Assembly: GCA_944385625.1 (NCBI GenBank)
Contig: CALWXZ010000002.1
Coordinates: 1-62,590, forward strand
Origin: an uncultured Flavonifractor sp.
GTDB lineage: Bacteria > Bacillota > Clostridia > Oscillospirales > Oscillospiraceae
DNA: 62,590 nucleotides
Direction: 5' to 3'
A program made the translations under genes and the position numbers. Shown in pieces: positions 8,361 to 17,373 of the stretch. The notes under the pieces were generated by a model. That model was given only the letters and a program-made list of their open reading frames with translations, was not told the origin of the DNA and ran no database searches. Positions within the stretch are counted from its first letter, which is position 1; each line of letters starts with the position of its first letter.

Positions 8361-9542
8361 ATGAAAATTACCAAAATTGATGTGATGCTGGTTGATGTGG
8401 AGCCGGTGGACAACCCCATATGGGAGCCGGTTGTATGCCGGGTTTACACCGACGAGGGCATTTACGGCGACGGGGAGGCTGCCCTGGCCTACGGCAGAGC
8501 CTCCCGGGCCGCCTTTGGCATGATCCAGGACCTGGCCGGCCTGGCAATCGGCATGGATCCTCTGGACCATGAGGTGATCTGGGAAAAGCTGTATAAGGCC
8601 TCTGCCTGGGGGCAAAACGGCGGCCCGGTGGTCTTTGCCGGCATCTCCGCCATCGACATGGCCCTGTGGGACATCAAGGGCAAGTATTTCGGTGTGCCCG
8701 TTTATCGCCTGCTGGGCGGGAAAATGCGCCCCAGGCTGCGCTGCTACGCCAGTCAGCTACAATACGGATGGGGTGATAGGCGGGTGCCCGCCTATACCAC
8801 GGAGGACTATGTAAACAATGCCCTGAAGGCGGTGGAAGAGGGATATGACGCCATTAAAATCGACTTTTTTACCTTCGACCCCACCGGTCACCGGTTCACC
8901 CATGAGGAGACAACCGGCCTGCAGAACTGGAAACAGATGGATCTGGTCATTGGGCGCCTTGCCGCGGTACGCCAGGCGGTCGGTCCTTATGTAGATATTA
9001 TCATGGAAAACCACGCCTACACGGATGCGCAGTCAGCGGTACAGCTGGGACGGCTGGCAGAACAATATGGGGTTTTGTTCTTTGAGGAGCCCACCACACC
9101 TACGCCCAAGGTAAATAAATTTGTAGCCGACCGGGTAAAGATCCCCATCGCCCAGGGGGAGCGCATCTACAGCCGCTGGGGCTACGCCCCCTATTTTGAG
9201 AACGGCTCCGTCCAGGTGGTCCAGCCGGATATCGGCACCTGCGGCGGACTGACAGAGGCCAAGAAAATCTGCGATATGGCCCATGTCTACGATGTAGGGG
9301 TACAGGCCCATGTATGCGCCGGACCCCTCTCCGTTGCCGCCGCCCTCCAGCTGGAGACCGCCATCCCCAACTTTGCTATCCATGAGCACCATGTCTTCAG
9401 CCGGTTCGCCTACAACCGGAGGATGTGCATTTACGACTACCAGCCGGAGCAGGGTTTCTTCACGGTGCCCGAGCTGCCCGGCTTAGGCAATGAGCTGTCG
9501 GACTATTGTTTTACACACGGCGTGAAGGCCACAGTCGGCTGA
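8361..9542 (+). CDS. Enolase superfamily (mandelate racemase/acid-sugar dehydratase-like) enzyme
   Basis: Mg-dependent enolase-superfamily enzyme (393 aa) that would abstract the alpha proton of a carboxylate. After the N-terminal capping domain the barrel shows KID (strand 2), the metal-site region MENHAY, FFEEP, GER and a histidine in VQAHVCAGP, the arrangement seen in gluconate/galactonate-type sugar-acid dehydratases. The first metal site reads E-N-H instead of the more common D-x-H. ATG 8361 follows GGAAGGAG by nine bases; an in-frame ATG at 8328 has no ribosome site. Because it follows an amino-acid-type importer, an amino-acid-like or acid-sugar substrate is possible; the precise reaction is not assignable. 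Confidence 0.8.
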   Translation: MKITKIDVMLVDVEPVDNPIWEPVVCRVYTDEGIYGDGEAALAYGRASRAAFGMIQDLAGLAIGMDPLDHEVIWEKLYKASAWGQNGGPVVFAGISAIDMALWDIKGKYFGVPVYRLLGGKMRPRLRCYASQLQYGWGDRRVPAYTTEDYVNNALKAVEEGYDAIKIDFFTFDPTGHRFTHEETTGLQNWKQMDLVIGRLAAVRQAVGPYVDIIMENHAYTDAQSAVQLGRLAEQYGVLFFEEPTTPTPKVNKFVADRVKIPIAQGERIYSRWGYAPYFENGSVQVVQPDIGTCGGLTEAKKICDMAHVYDVGVQAHVCAGPLSVAAALQLETAIPNFAIHEHHVFSRFAYNRRMCIYDYQPEQGFFTVPELPGLGNELSDYCFTHGVKATVG

Positions 9543-9602
9543 CAACCTGGCGTAAAAAAGCAACGGAGAAATTTGGTTAGAAAGAGATGGAGAAAAACGA
9601 AG

Positions 9603-9989
9603 ATGAAGCAGAAAATAACATCTATTGGAACCATTCTAGTGGGACTTCTGCTGGCCTTTGGACCCCAGTTCTTGTTCCGGCCCTGCCCCACCACGGAAAA
9701 GGTCATGAAATGCTTCTGGAGCTGCCAGGCCCTGCTGGTGGTGGGCTGTGTTGTGGCGGTGGCCGGGCTGCTGCTGCTGATCGTTAAAGGGCCCGAAGCC
9801 AGGAGAGCACTGAATGTGGTGGTTTTCGCCCTGCTTATCGGTGCCATCCTTATTCCCGCGGTGGTGATCGGAGGCTGCGTCAAGGAGGACATGACTTGTC
9901 GGCTGGTTACGTTCCCGGTTACCAATGGCCTGTCTGCGGTGGGCCTGGTCTTGCAGGTTGTGTCTTTTTGGGGTAAGGAGAAAGCGTAA
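9603..9989 (+). CDS. DUF4418 membrane protein
   Basis: Small membrane protein (128 aa) with four hydrophobic segments and conserved cysteines in FGPQFLFRPC, MKCFWSC and CVKEDMTC, fitting the DUF4418 family, whose function is not established. ATG 9603 follows GGAGA by nine bases; the same frame also opens with TTG at 9573. It ends one base before the GTG of the FtsX-like permease, so it is the first gene of a three-gene exporter operon. Confidence 0.75.
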   Translation: MKQKITSIGTILVGLLLAFGPQFLFRPCPTTEKVMKCFWSCQALLVVGCVVAVAGLLLLIVKGPEARRALNVVVFALLIGAILIPAVVIGGCVKEDMTCRLVTFPVTNGLSAVGLVLQVVSFWGKEKA

Positions 9990-11204
9990 GTGTGCAGAGC
10001 AAATGTTCTTTCTGTGGCGCGGAATAACCTTCAGCGCCGAAGTGTCCGCAGCTGGATCATGATCTTCTTTGTATTCGTCCTCGCGGTGGCTCTCTTTTTA
10101 GGTACCGTGTTGGCCAGCAGTATGCGGGCGGGTCTGGACAAGACTGTAAATCGTTTGGGCGCTGATGTGATGGTGGTGCCCAAGGAGTATGAGCGGGATA
10201 TGGCAGATGCCCTGTTTTTGGGCGAAATGTGTGATTTCACATTTGATCGGGATTGGATCGCGCCGATCACCCAAATTGACGGTATCGCGGCGGTCTCTCC
10301 TCAGCTGTACATGGAATCCCTGGCAGCCAGTTGTTGTTCTGCGCAGACCCAGCTGATTGCCTTTGATCCCGATACGGATTTCATCATCACCTCCTGGCTG
10401 GCGGATGATGACATTCCCATGCCCAAACGGGGCGAGATGATTATTGGTCACGACATTGAACCTGAGACGCCGGGGGAGATCGATTTCTTTGACCAGCCGT
10501 ACAAGGTCGTAGGTCAGCTGGAAAAGACCGGGACCAACTATGATGTCTGCGTTTTTATGACCTATGAGACCGCCCAGGACATCATGTCCAGCGACAAATG
10601 GTATGAGGTCTTTCGGGAAAATCCAGATGCCTCCCAGTTGATCTCTTCCCTGACCATCCGAACGGAGGAGGGAGTGGATCCAAAAGATGTTGCCCGAACC
10701 ATCAACTTTCATCTGGCGGACAACTGCCCCATTGCCGCCTACACCACCAACGGAATTATGAGCGGTGCTATGGACACAGTGGTCTCAATGACAGGGTACA
10801 GCACTGTACTGCTGGTAATGATCGGGCTTCTGGTGGTGGCGGCCCTCGTCTGTATCTTTACCATCACTATCAACGAGCGGGCCAGGGAGTTTGGCATATT
10901 GGCAGCCCTTGGTATCCACGGCAAGACTCTGTCTGGCATCGTCCTCAGTGAGGGCCTGCTCATTGGAGCGACTGGTGGCGTGCTGGGCAGTGCCTTTTCT
11001 GTGGCAATCCTGCTGATTTTCGGCAACAGCTTTGCTACGGTGATGGAACTGCCCAAGCTGAATAAAGAGCCGCTGTATTTGCTGATTGTGGGGCTGATCT
11101 GCGTTGCGTTGTCAGTTCTGATTTCTCTGGCGGCTTCTTTGTATGCTGCAGGCAAGGTCAATCGCCATCATCTGGACACGCTGATCCGTGGGGAGGAACT
11201 GTAG
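9990..11204 (+). CDS. ABC transporter permease, FtsX/MacB type
   Basis: Membrane subunit (404 aa) with one N-terminal membrane helix, a large extracytoplasmic domain (about residues 45-250) and a C-terminal FtsX core of three helices ending LYAAGKVNRHHLDTLIRGEEL. Such proteins couple ATP hydrolysis to extrusion or to mechanical signalling across the envelope. GTG 9990 directly follows the DUF4418 stop and has TAAGGAG nine bases upstream. Its stop overlaps the ATPase start by one base. The extracytoplasmic part contains a CC pair (AASCCSAQ) that could be redox-active or bind metal; this is speculative. Confidence 0.85.
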   Translation: MCRANVLSVARNNLQRRSVRSWIMIFFVFVLAVALFLGTVLASSMRAGLDKTVNRLGADVMVVPKEYERDMADALFLGEMCDFTFDRDWIAPITQIDGIAAVSPQLYMESLAASCCSAQTQLIAFDPDTDFIITSWLADDDIPMPKRGEMIIGHDIEPETPGEIDFFDQPYKVVGQLEKTGTNYDVCVFMTYETAQDIMSSDKWYEVFRENPDASQLISSLTIRTEEGVDPKDVARTINFHLADNCPIAAYTTNGIMSGAMDTVVSMTGYSTVLLVMIGLLVVAALVCIFTITINERAREFGILAALGIHGKTLSGIVLSEGLLIGATGGVLGSAFSVAILLIFGNSFATVMELPKLNKEPLYLLIVGLICVALSVLISLAASLYAAGKVNRHHLDTLIRGEEL

Positions 11205-11866
11205 TGTTAAAGACGATCCAACTGACCAAAACCTTTTCCCGGCAGAATCGATCCTTTGAGGCGGTAGACCATGTGTCTTTCTCTCTGGAAGCGGGGGAGA
11301 TGGCGGTGCTCACGGGGCCGTCCGGTTGCGGGAAAAGCACGCTCTTCCATTTGCTCTGCGGAATCACCCGGCCGGATAGCGGACAGATTTTTTTTGAGGA
11401 CAGTGAGGTCACTGGCCTCAGCAACCGGGAATTTGCGGCGCTGCGGGCGGAAAAAATCAGCTATGTGCTCCAGGGGGACAGTCTTCTGCCAAACCTGACC
11501 GTATTGGAAAATATCTATCTGCCCCATGAGTTGTACGCGCCCGCCAGAGAGTTTAAAGAAGAGGCCATGGCCCTTTTGGAGCGGTTTGGCCTGGGATGCC
11601 TGGCGGAGGATCTGCCGGCAAATCTATCCGGCGGTGAGCGGCGGCGGGTGGCCATTGCCCGGGCCGTTGTGCATGGACCCAAGCTGGTTGTTGCTGATGA
11701 GCCTACATCCGATCTGGACGAGGAAAATGCCACTATGATTATGGATTTTTTCCAGGCGCAGGCGGCGGAAGGACGGGCAGTGCTCATCAGTACGCATGAC
11801 CATTCCATCATTCGTCCGGGTAGTACCCATTATGCCATGAAACATGGCAGAATGACTCACATTTGA
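11204..11866 (+). CDS. ABC transporter ATP-binding protein, LolD/MacB type
   Basis: ATPase partner (220 aa) of the FtsX-like permease. Walker A GPSGCGKST, signature LSGGERRRVAIARA and Walker B LVVADEPTSDLD are complete. It starts with GTG overlapping the permease stop by one base, which implies translational coupling. Size and DEPTSDLD match the LolD/MacB ATPases. Confidence 0.92.
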   Translation: MLKTIQLTKTFSRQNRSFEAVDHVSFSLEAGEMAVLTGPSGCGKSTLFHLLCGITRPDSGQIFFEDSEVTGLSNREFAALRAEKISYVLQGDSLLPNLTVLENIYLPHELYAPAREFKEEAMALLERFGLGCLAEDLPANLSGGERRRVAIARAVVHGPKLVVADEPTSDLDEENATMIMDFFQAQAAEGRAVLISTHDHSIIRPGSTHYAMKHGRMTHI

Positions 11867-12140
11867 AGTAAACAAGGCAGCGAATATCATTGTATGAGCG
11901 ATTTCCGTGATTTGTGAAATGAAATTGAAGAAATATAGGCTGTATTTTAGACTTAATTATATGGGTAAGCATATCTACTTGGATTCCACAATCTGGAAAG
12001 AGCAATCTGCAAGGCCGATCCCTTTTGTAATAGGAGTGCAGACAAATGTGCTGCGATTTATTTTGAATGTAATTCTATGCAGTCAAAGAAATATTAAACG
12101 GCTTAGCTATTACAGTTGGACATAGGGATCAATATGTATC
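11867..12140. other. AT-rich intergenic DNA, no gene seen
   Basis: Composition drops sharply relative to the flanking coding DNA. The only open frames are short, lack ribosome sites and resemble nothing known. This may be the margin of the mobile-element region that follows. Confidence 0.4.
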
Positions 12141-12192
12141 AGGAGCATCGAATTGCGTCGAAGTTGCGGCGTAATTCGATGCTCCTCTTTTT
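12141..12192 (+). terminator. Rho-independent terminator
   Basis: A perfect 14-bp inverted repeat AGGAGCATCGAATT/AATTCGATGCTCCT around an 18-base loop is followed by CTTTTT. It would stop transcription from the exporter operon or from AT-rich leader DNA before the recombinase region. The next stretch, 12193-12507, holds no recognisable gene. Confidence 0.65.
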
Positions 12193-12507
12193 GTGTTCTT
12201 CATTTTGGCACATCGCGTATTGGCATCCTTTCCTAGATATTGCTTGCTCAGAATGTCCTGTTTCTGAAAAATTGATGCGATATAACCGCCGGCTGCGCCG
12301 GTGAGAGCGATCCGTAAGCGATATGCCTGGGTGCCTATGGCCCATCCGGGAGGAGTGCAGCACAGATACAATGGTACTTTAAATCGTTGGTCTCCCACGC
12401 ACAGGCACTTGATGTTGCCAGTATGTAGGGTGAATTGCCTTCGACGAAACAATGCCCCTCATAGCGCCTGATCGGTTCGCATAACTTACCGAGAAGGAGG
12501 TTTGACC

Positions 12508-12696
12508 ATGAATGAGATTGACCGCGAGATTGGGCTTGTCCTTTTGAAGCGACTGTGGCAGCGGAATTTCATCACAGAGGATCTCTATCATTCTGCCAGC
12601 CATTCTCGGTTTTTTGACGGAAAGCATTTTGCCCACTATGCTGGAGAGGAACCTTTACAAGAACAAAAGGAGGCTCGGCAGCATGATGACCATTAG
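12508..12696 (+). CDS. Small SHOCT-like protein upstream of recombinase
   Basis: A 62-aa protein beginning MNEIDREIGLVLLKRLW, whose LLKRLWQRNFITEDLY segment resembles the short helical SHOCT-type motif (L..L...G.IT..E). Small genes of this kind often precede large serine recombinases in clostridial elements. AAGGAGG lies seven bases before the ATG. Its 3' end overlaps the recombinase start by 14 bases, implying coupled translation. Its role, perhaps as a recombination accessory factor, is unproven. Confidence 0.65.
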   Translation: MNEIDREIGLVLLKRLWQRNFITEDLYHSASHSRFFDGKHFAHYAGEEPLQEQKEARQHDDH

Positions 12697-14347
12697 AAAA
12701 CTGCGGGAACAGCTGCGGATGGGCAGGTCGATCTACGACCTCTCCCTGCGGGTGACATATTACGCCCGTGTATCCACGGAGAAAGTGGAACAGCAGGGGA
12801 GCTTGGAAAACCAGGTCCAGTACTACACGGAATTCATCCAGAAAAATCCCAACTGGACTTTCGTGCAGGGGTATGTGGACGAGGGTATCTCGGGGACCAG
12901 CACCTACAAGCGGGAGAGCTTTCTGCGCATGATTGACGACGCTCATCGGGGCCTCTTTGACTTCATCATCACAAAAGAGATCTCCCGTTTTTCCAGAAGC
13001 ACGCTGGACAGCATTCAGTACACACAGGAGCTGCTGGACGCCAATGTGGGTGTTCTCTTTCAAAACGACAACATCAATACCCTGGACACGGACAGCGAGT
13101 TTCGCTTGGTGGTGATGGCGGGGGTGGCCCAGGATGAGGTGCGGAAGCTGTCTGAGCGCCTGAAATTCGGGTTCCGGCAATCCATCAAGAACGGCCATGT
13201 GTTGGGCAACAACCGCCTGTGGGGGTACGATAAGAAGGATTGCAAGCTGACCATCATCCCGGAGCAGGCGGAGGTAGTACGGCTCATTTTTGAGCTTTAC
13301 GCCACCGGGAAGTATGGAATCCGCAAGCTATCCCAGGAGCTGACCCGGCGGGGGCACACCAGTCTGCTGGGCAATGAATTCAACCAGCTGACCATCAAGC
13401 ACATCTTGACCAACCCCAAGTACAAGGGGTGGTACTGCGGTAATAAGACCCAGTCCCTGGACTACCGCACCAAGAAAAAGGCTTTTTTGGAGGAGAGCGA
13501 GTGGGTCATGTACCCCGATCCCAACATCCCGGCCATTGTCTCGGAAGAATTGTGGGACCGGGCAAACGCCATCTTCAAGCAACGGAGCAGAGAGGTCTGT
13601 ACAAAGGCAACCAGCTATCACAACCGATATCCATACAGCGGAAAAATTATCTGTGGCAGGCACGGCGCCAGCTTCCACCGGCAGTCCTTCAAGACCCTGA
13701 AGGGGGAGACGGAGTTTTGGCGCTGCAAGACTTACCGCCAGCAGGGGAAGGGCGGGTGCAGGCTCCCCGCCATTCGCACCCATGAAGTGGACCTGGTCCT
13801 GGCCGACCTTTTTCAGAAGGTGGTCACAGAGAAGAAGCAGATCATCCGGCTGGTCCTGAACAGCGTTGGGGAGACTGCCTGCGGGGCCGACTGCTCCGCG
13901 CAGCTTGGTCGGATCGAGGTGCAGATTGGCCAGATCGAGGAGAAGAAAGATAAGCTGCTGGAGCTGAGCATAGAGGATGCCATTACACTCCAGGAGTTCA
14001 AGGAGCGCAACGGACGCTTCAACCGCCAGATTTCCGCCCTGGAGGAACAACGGAAGGCCCTGCAGCAGCAGGAACAGATGCAAAAGGGAGCAGGGGTGGA
14101 CCTTAAAGTGCTTGAAAAAGTCCTGTGGGAGGAACTGAACTTTACAAACGGGGTTCACTCCGAAGTTGTGGCAACAATCCTAGACCGCATTGTGATATTA
14201 GAGCAAAGCGACGAAAAACAAATCTATTTGGAGGTTTATCTGCGACTGGGGCAACAGGCTTCAGTCCATTTTCAGCGGGATGAATTAGTCCTTTGCAATA
14301 GTCCTTTAAGAAATATTATACCCCCAATGGGGACCAGGATGATCTGA
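12683..14347 (+). CDS. Large serine recombinase (SpoIVCA-like)
   Basis: Site-specific serine recombinase (554 aa) that would insert or excise a mobile element. The resolvase domain carries the nucleophile in YARVSTEK and the arginines of KEISRFSRS; then come the recombinase domain (GNNRLWGYDKKD onward), a degenerate zinc-ribbon (CGRHG ... WRCKTYRQQGKGGC) and a C-terminal coiled coil with many Glu/Gln/Lys. ATG 12683 follows AAAGGAGG by ten bases. Its last 15 or so codons (from about 14302) lie over DNA that, in another frame, encodes the middle of a sigK-like sigma factor, so the gene crosses the presumed attachment site. This resembles the sigK-interrupting skin element of spore formers. Confidence 0.9.
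   Translation: MMTIRKLREQLRMGRSIYDLSLRVTYYARVSTEKVEQQGSLENQVQYYTEFIQKNPNWTFVQGYVDEGISGTSTYKRESFLRMIDDAHRGLFDFIITKEISRFSRSTLDSIQYTQELLDANVGVLFQNDNINTLDTDSEFRLVVMAGVAQDEVRKLSERLKFGFRQSIKNGHVLGNNRLWGYDKKDCKLTIIPEQAEVVRLIFELYATGKYGIRKLSQELTRRGHTSLLGNEFNQLTIKHILTNPKYKGWYCGNKTQSLDYRTKKKAFLEESEWVMYPDPNIPAIVSEELWDRANAIFKQRSREVCTKATSYHNRYPYSGKIICGRHGASFHRQSFKTLKGETEFWRCKTYRQQGKGGCRLPAIRTHEVDLVLADLFQKVVTEKKQIIRLVLNSVGETACGADCSAQLGRIEVQIGQIEEKKDKLLELSIEDAITLQEFKERNGRFNRQISALEEQRKALQQQEQMQKGAGVDLKVLEKVLWEELNFTNGVHSEVVATILDRIVILEQSDEKQIYLEVYLRLGQQASVHFQRDELVLCNSPLRNIIPPMGTRMI
14300..14322. other. Presumed element/host junction (attachment site) inside sigK
   Basis: At 14302 a sigK reading frame becomes open (FKKYYTPNGDQDDL) directly after a stop codon in that frame, while the recombinase frame continues across it. 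In intact SigK the KKYY motif is preceded by LRLVAHI, which is absent here. The AT-rich TTTAAGAAATATTAT is the likely crossover neighbourhood; the exact core cannot be fixed without the other junction. Confidence 0.55.
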
Positions 14348-14760
14348 TCTCCATTGGGACCATTGGACTGATTAAGGGGATCAGCACATTCAAGCCGGAT
14401 AAAAAGGTACGTCTTGCCACCTACGCCTCCCGGTGTATTGAAAATGAGATCCTCATGCACTTCCGGGCCCAGCGAAAGACCCAAGGAGAGGTGTCGCTCT
14501 CGGACGCCATAGACGGGGATGGAGACGGCAACTCCCTCTCCCTGATGGATACCATCTGCGTGGATGACGATATGCTGGAGGAACTGGATGCCAGAGAGGC
14601 GTGTGTTCAGGTGCGCCGATGCGTGGAGCGGTGCCTGGACCCTCGGGAGACCATGATTATCACGCTTCGTTATGGACTCAACGACTGCAAGCCGCTGACC
14701 CAGAGGGAGGTGGCCGCGCACTGCGGAATCTCGCGGTCCTATGTATCCCAGCGCCGCTAA
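14302..14760 (+). pseudogene. sigK: 3' half of a sigK-like sporulation sigma factor, also 3' truncated
   Basis: This frame encodes sigma region 2 from KKYYT through DDLISIGTIGLIKGI and LATYASRCIENEILMHFR, then region 4 with TLRYGLNDCKPLTQREVA and GISRSYVS. The N-terminal third is missing because the recombinase gene abuts it, and the C terminus ends SYVSQRR where SigK normally continues RIEKKAL. It is therefore cut at both sides. Matches to the SigK/SigE family are strong. If the missing 5' half exists elsewhere, excision might rebuild a frame, but the lost C terminus suggests this copy is dead. Confidence 0.8.
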
Positions 14761-14827
14761 TGTAAACGAAGGGCCTGTTGCAGTGATTACATTATTTTTT
14801 ACATTTTAAAAGTGAAACTAGGCTTAC

Positions 14828-15060
14828 TTATCGCTTGTCCTTCACAAACCAGCAGCCCTTTTCTCGTGTCCCCTCCAAAATAGCCTACAGGATGTACTGT
14901 GTGGTTGTCTTGGGGATTGATGGCCGCCAGCAGGGGAGCGATAAACAATAGCCCTGCTGGATGCTCCGGTAGCCATACCGCTGCTGTAGATGGTCTACTG
15001 CCAAATCAATTTGCTCCCACTCGTCTCGTATGGCGGCCTCCAGGTAGATGTAATAGCCGG
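14828..15060 (-). pseudogene. Fragment of a Y-family DNA polymerase (UmuC/DinB-like) C terminus
   Basis: On the minus strand one frame reads EWEQIDLAVDHLQQRYGY and, after a frameshift, the next reads LLAAINPQDNHTVHPVGYF. Together these match the C-terminal little-finger end of Y-family translesion polymerases common on clostridial conjugative elements. Nothing upstream of it is intact. A second, independent fragment of the same family lies at 29107-29505. Confidence 0.65.
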
Positions 15061-15616
15061 TTTAAATTTTATACGGTATCTGATCTCCCCAGAGGAAGGT
15101 AAGGGAATTCGGCAAATTGTTCAGAGTATCCAGCGGTACTGGGAAACAGAATCTGACAGCCAGGAAGAAGCCGCTGTTCCACCGAAAGTGTGGCTATACA
15201 ATGCCATATTGTTCCCTTTGCCGGCTTTTACGAGGGGGGAGCACGTGTTATGTATGGCGAAATTGTATTCTGATTACAGTAGCCAAGGACGTCACGCTCC
15301 AGACCATGACGAGATGCCACCGGCCGAGAAATAAAACTCCCCATACTATTGCTGATATGCGGTCTATTTGCGGCACACCAATGATAGTAAGGGGAGTAGT
15401 GCTGGAAGAGTCTGATAATGTCTGTGACTTTTTTAAGATGAAAAATATGGGGAAGCATTTTAATAAAGACGTGTGTAGAAGAAGCACATATGATTAGGAG
15501 AAAAGGTCCGACCATATCCATATGCTGTAGTTTGTAACAAAAGGAATGGTGACTCTTCCAGGAAGCGGTTGTGAAATATTGGATTCACAGTTTGAATCTG
15601 ACTTGCCAGTTAATAA
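15061..15616. other. Intergenic DNA with decayed frames, no intact gene
   Basis: Several overlapping short frames occur, one reading LISPEEGKGIRQIVQSIQRYW, but none has a ribosome site and none is recognised. Taken with the polymerase and sigma fragments next to it, this is probably mobile-element debris. Confidence 0.4.
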
Positions 15617-17074
15617 TTAAAGAGATTTATTCTTCTTGCTCGTAGACCAAGCACCGGTTGTATCACGGATTCCAAAAGCTTCCGGATTGAACACGGGATC
15701 TTTTCCGGCCTGCTTCTGCTGTTCATAGTCCCGCATAATGGCCACAATTTTTTTGGAAAGCAGGAGTACGGCAATAATATTCAGCCATGCCATCAGGCCT
15801 GCTCCGGTATCACCCATAGTCCAAACGACTTCACCGTTGACCAGGACTCCGGAAAATGTAGCCAGGATAAACAGAATCCGCATGACGGTGATCGCCACTT
15901 TATTGCCCTTAAACAGGTAGTTCACATTGCTTTCTGCCTGATAAGAATAGCCGATAAGACTGGTAAAAATGAAAAGAGAGATAATAATAGCAAAAAGTTT
16001 TCCGCCAACCAAAGTCCCATATACAGTCTCCAGAATATCCTGTGTCCAACCAACACCATAAGCACTGCCAGGAAGATTTTCTACCAGGAAGGTAGTACCA
16101 TCAGGGCCAATGACATTATAGGAATTACTCAGCAAAAGGATAATGGCAGTGGAGGTACAGACAATGAAGGAAACGATATACACGGACAGAGCCTGAATCA
16201 GGCCCTGCTTGGCCGGGTGCGAGCTTTCAGCGGCAGCAGAGACGATAGCTCCGGAGCCTTGGCCCGCCTCTGTGGAGTACACGCCACGCTTGACACCCCA
16301 CATGATAGCAGAACCTGCGATTCCACCAAACACGGCGTTCTGTCCGAAAGCAGAACTGAAGATATCGTATAACACTGAGGGAATATTCTTTGCGTAGATG
16401 ACCAAAATACCCAGCGCCATGATCATAAATACCAAGCACATGACAGGCGCGGCTTTTTCTGCAAATTTTCCAATCCGCTTTACTCCCCCAAAGGTAACAA
16501 CGGCAAGGAAAACTACAAGAATCAGCCCGCCGACTACCATGCTGGTGCCGAACGAACGCTGGAAAGTGCTTGCCAGGGAATTTGCATGCAAGCCCGGCAT
16601 CAGAATGCCCGGGCCGAGAATGGTGACAAGCGCGAATGCGACGGCGTACGGCTTGGATTTGAGGCCCTTCTCGATATACAGAGCGGGACCGCCGACGTAT
16701 TCACCGTTGACCTTATCCTTGTAGGCCTGAGCCAATAAGGATTCCGCAAGCGCGGTGACCGCGCCCAGCAGGCCAAGTACCCACATCCAAAAAACGGCTC
16801 CCGGTCCGCCGAAATAGATGCCGGTGGCTACACCTGCCACGCTGCCCATGCCGACTCTGGAGCCTACAGTAGTAGCAAAGGCCTGAAACGGTGTGATTCC
16901 GCTGTCCTTCCCGCCATCCTGATGGAGGATCAGGTGAATCATCTCTTTGAAGTAACGGATCTGGGGAAAACGCAGCCAGACGGAGTAGAGAAGCCCGGCT
17001 ACAAGACATAGTACCACCAGACCGTCGTTCCAAACGATGCCATTGATGGTTTCCATCAAAGCTGTAAAGTCCAT
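15617..17074 (-). CDS. Sodium:alanine/glycine symporter (AGCS family)
   Basis: Sodium-coupled importer of small neutral amino acids (485 aa, about eleven membrane segments). Family hallmarks are TTVGSRVGMGSVAGVATGI, GGPGAVFWMW, GGPALYIEKGL and the C-terminal GDTGAGLMAWLNIIAVLLL. AGAAGGAGG lies upstream of the ATG at 17074. Its neighbours, a histidine kinase pair, D-serine dehydratase, SHMT and folate enzymes, suggest that it imports glycine, serine or alanine for C1 metabolism. A leader of about 200 bases with predicted stems precedes it. Confidence 0.92.
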   Translation of the reverse strand: MDFTALMETINGIVWNDGLVVLCLVAGLLYSVWLRFPQIRYFKEMIHLILHQDGGKDSGITPFQAFATTVGSRVGMGSVAGVATGIYFGGPGAVFWMWVLGLLGAVTALAESLLAQAYKDKVNGEYVGGPALYIEKGLKSKPYAVAFALVTILGPGILMPGLHANSLASTFQRSFGTSMVVGGLILVVFLAVVTFGGVKRIGKFAEKAAPVMCLVFMIMALGILVIYAKNIPSVLYDIFSSAFGQNAVFGGIAGSAIMWGVKRGVYSTEAGQGSGAIVSAAAESSHPAKQGLIQALSVYIVSFIVCTSTAIILLLSNSYNVIGPDGTTFLVENLPGSAYGVGWTQDILETVYGTLVGGKLFAIIISLFIFTSLIGYSYQAESNVNYLFKGNKVAITVMRILFILATFSGVLVNGEVVWTMGDTGAGLMAWLNIIAVLLLSKKIVAIMRDYEQQKQAGKDPVFNPEAFGIRDTTGAWSTSKKNKSL

Positions 17075-17373
17075 ACTGGATATCCTCCTTCTAACATATA
17101 ATGCCTGGAATTAGAAAGCGGTCGGAGATATCCTGTTTTTGGCACCGCCGGTAGACGATAGCTCCTCCAGCACTGTATTTGCTCACCTTCCTCTCAGCCG
17201 GAGAACAACATACTTTTCTGTTTTACCCAAGTTAGAAACAGAAACTCCAACAGCTTTTGTACTATTATGACAATAATTTTTGGGCGCATATAGTACAGAA
17301 AGTGAGGAATCGTATATGGTTTCTGCTCTTTACGGGAGGAAAGGGCCAGCTGTGACAGCGCGGGTTTGCTTGC
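17075..17373 (-). promoter_or_regulatory. Long leader/promoter region of the AGCS gene
   Basis: Reading toward the AGCS gene, an AT-rich stretch (around 17255-17280) that could hold a promoter is followed by about 180 bases of mixed composition. It includes a possible 9-bp stem, TTCTCCGGC with GCTGGAGGA, and a CCGGCGGTGCC segment. It does not match a riboswitch class I can recognise. An attenuator or unrecognised RNA is possible. Confidence 0.3.

Noticed and set aside
11907..12125. 72-codon plus-strand frame in AT-rich DNA
   Set aside because: No ribosome site and no recognisable features; likely chance.
14990..15497. Open frames of 114 and 126 codons after the sigK fragment
   Set aside because: No ribosome site, overlap each other and the polymerase remnant, and resemble nothing known; treated as debris.
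17100..17260. Glycine riboswitch before the AGCS gene
   Set aside because: The conserved glycine aptamer core was not found despite some GAGAGG and AAGG words.
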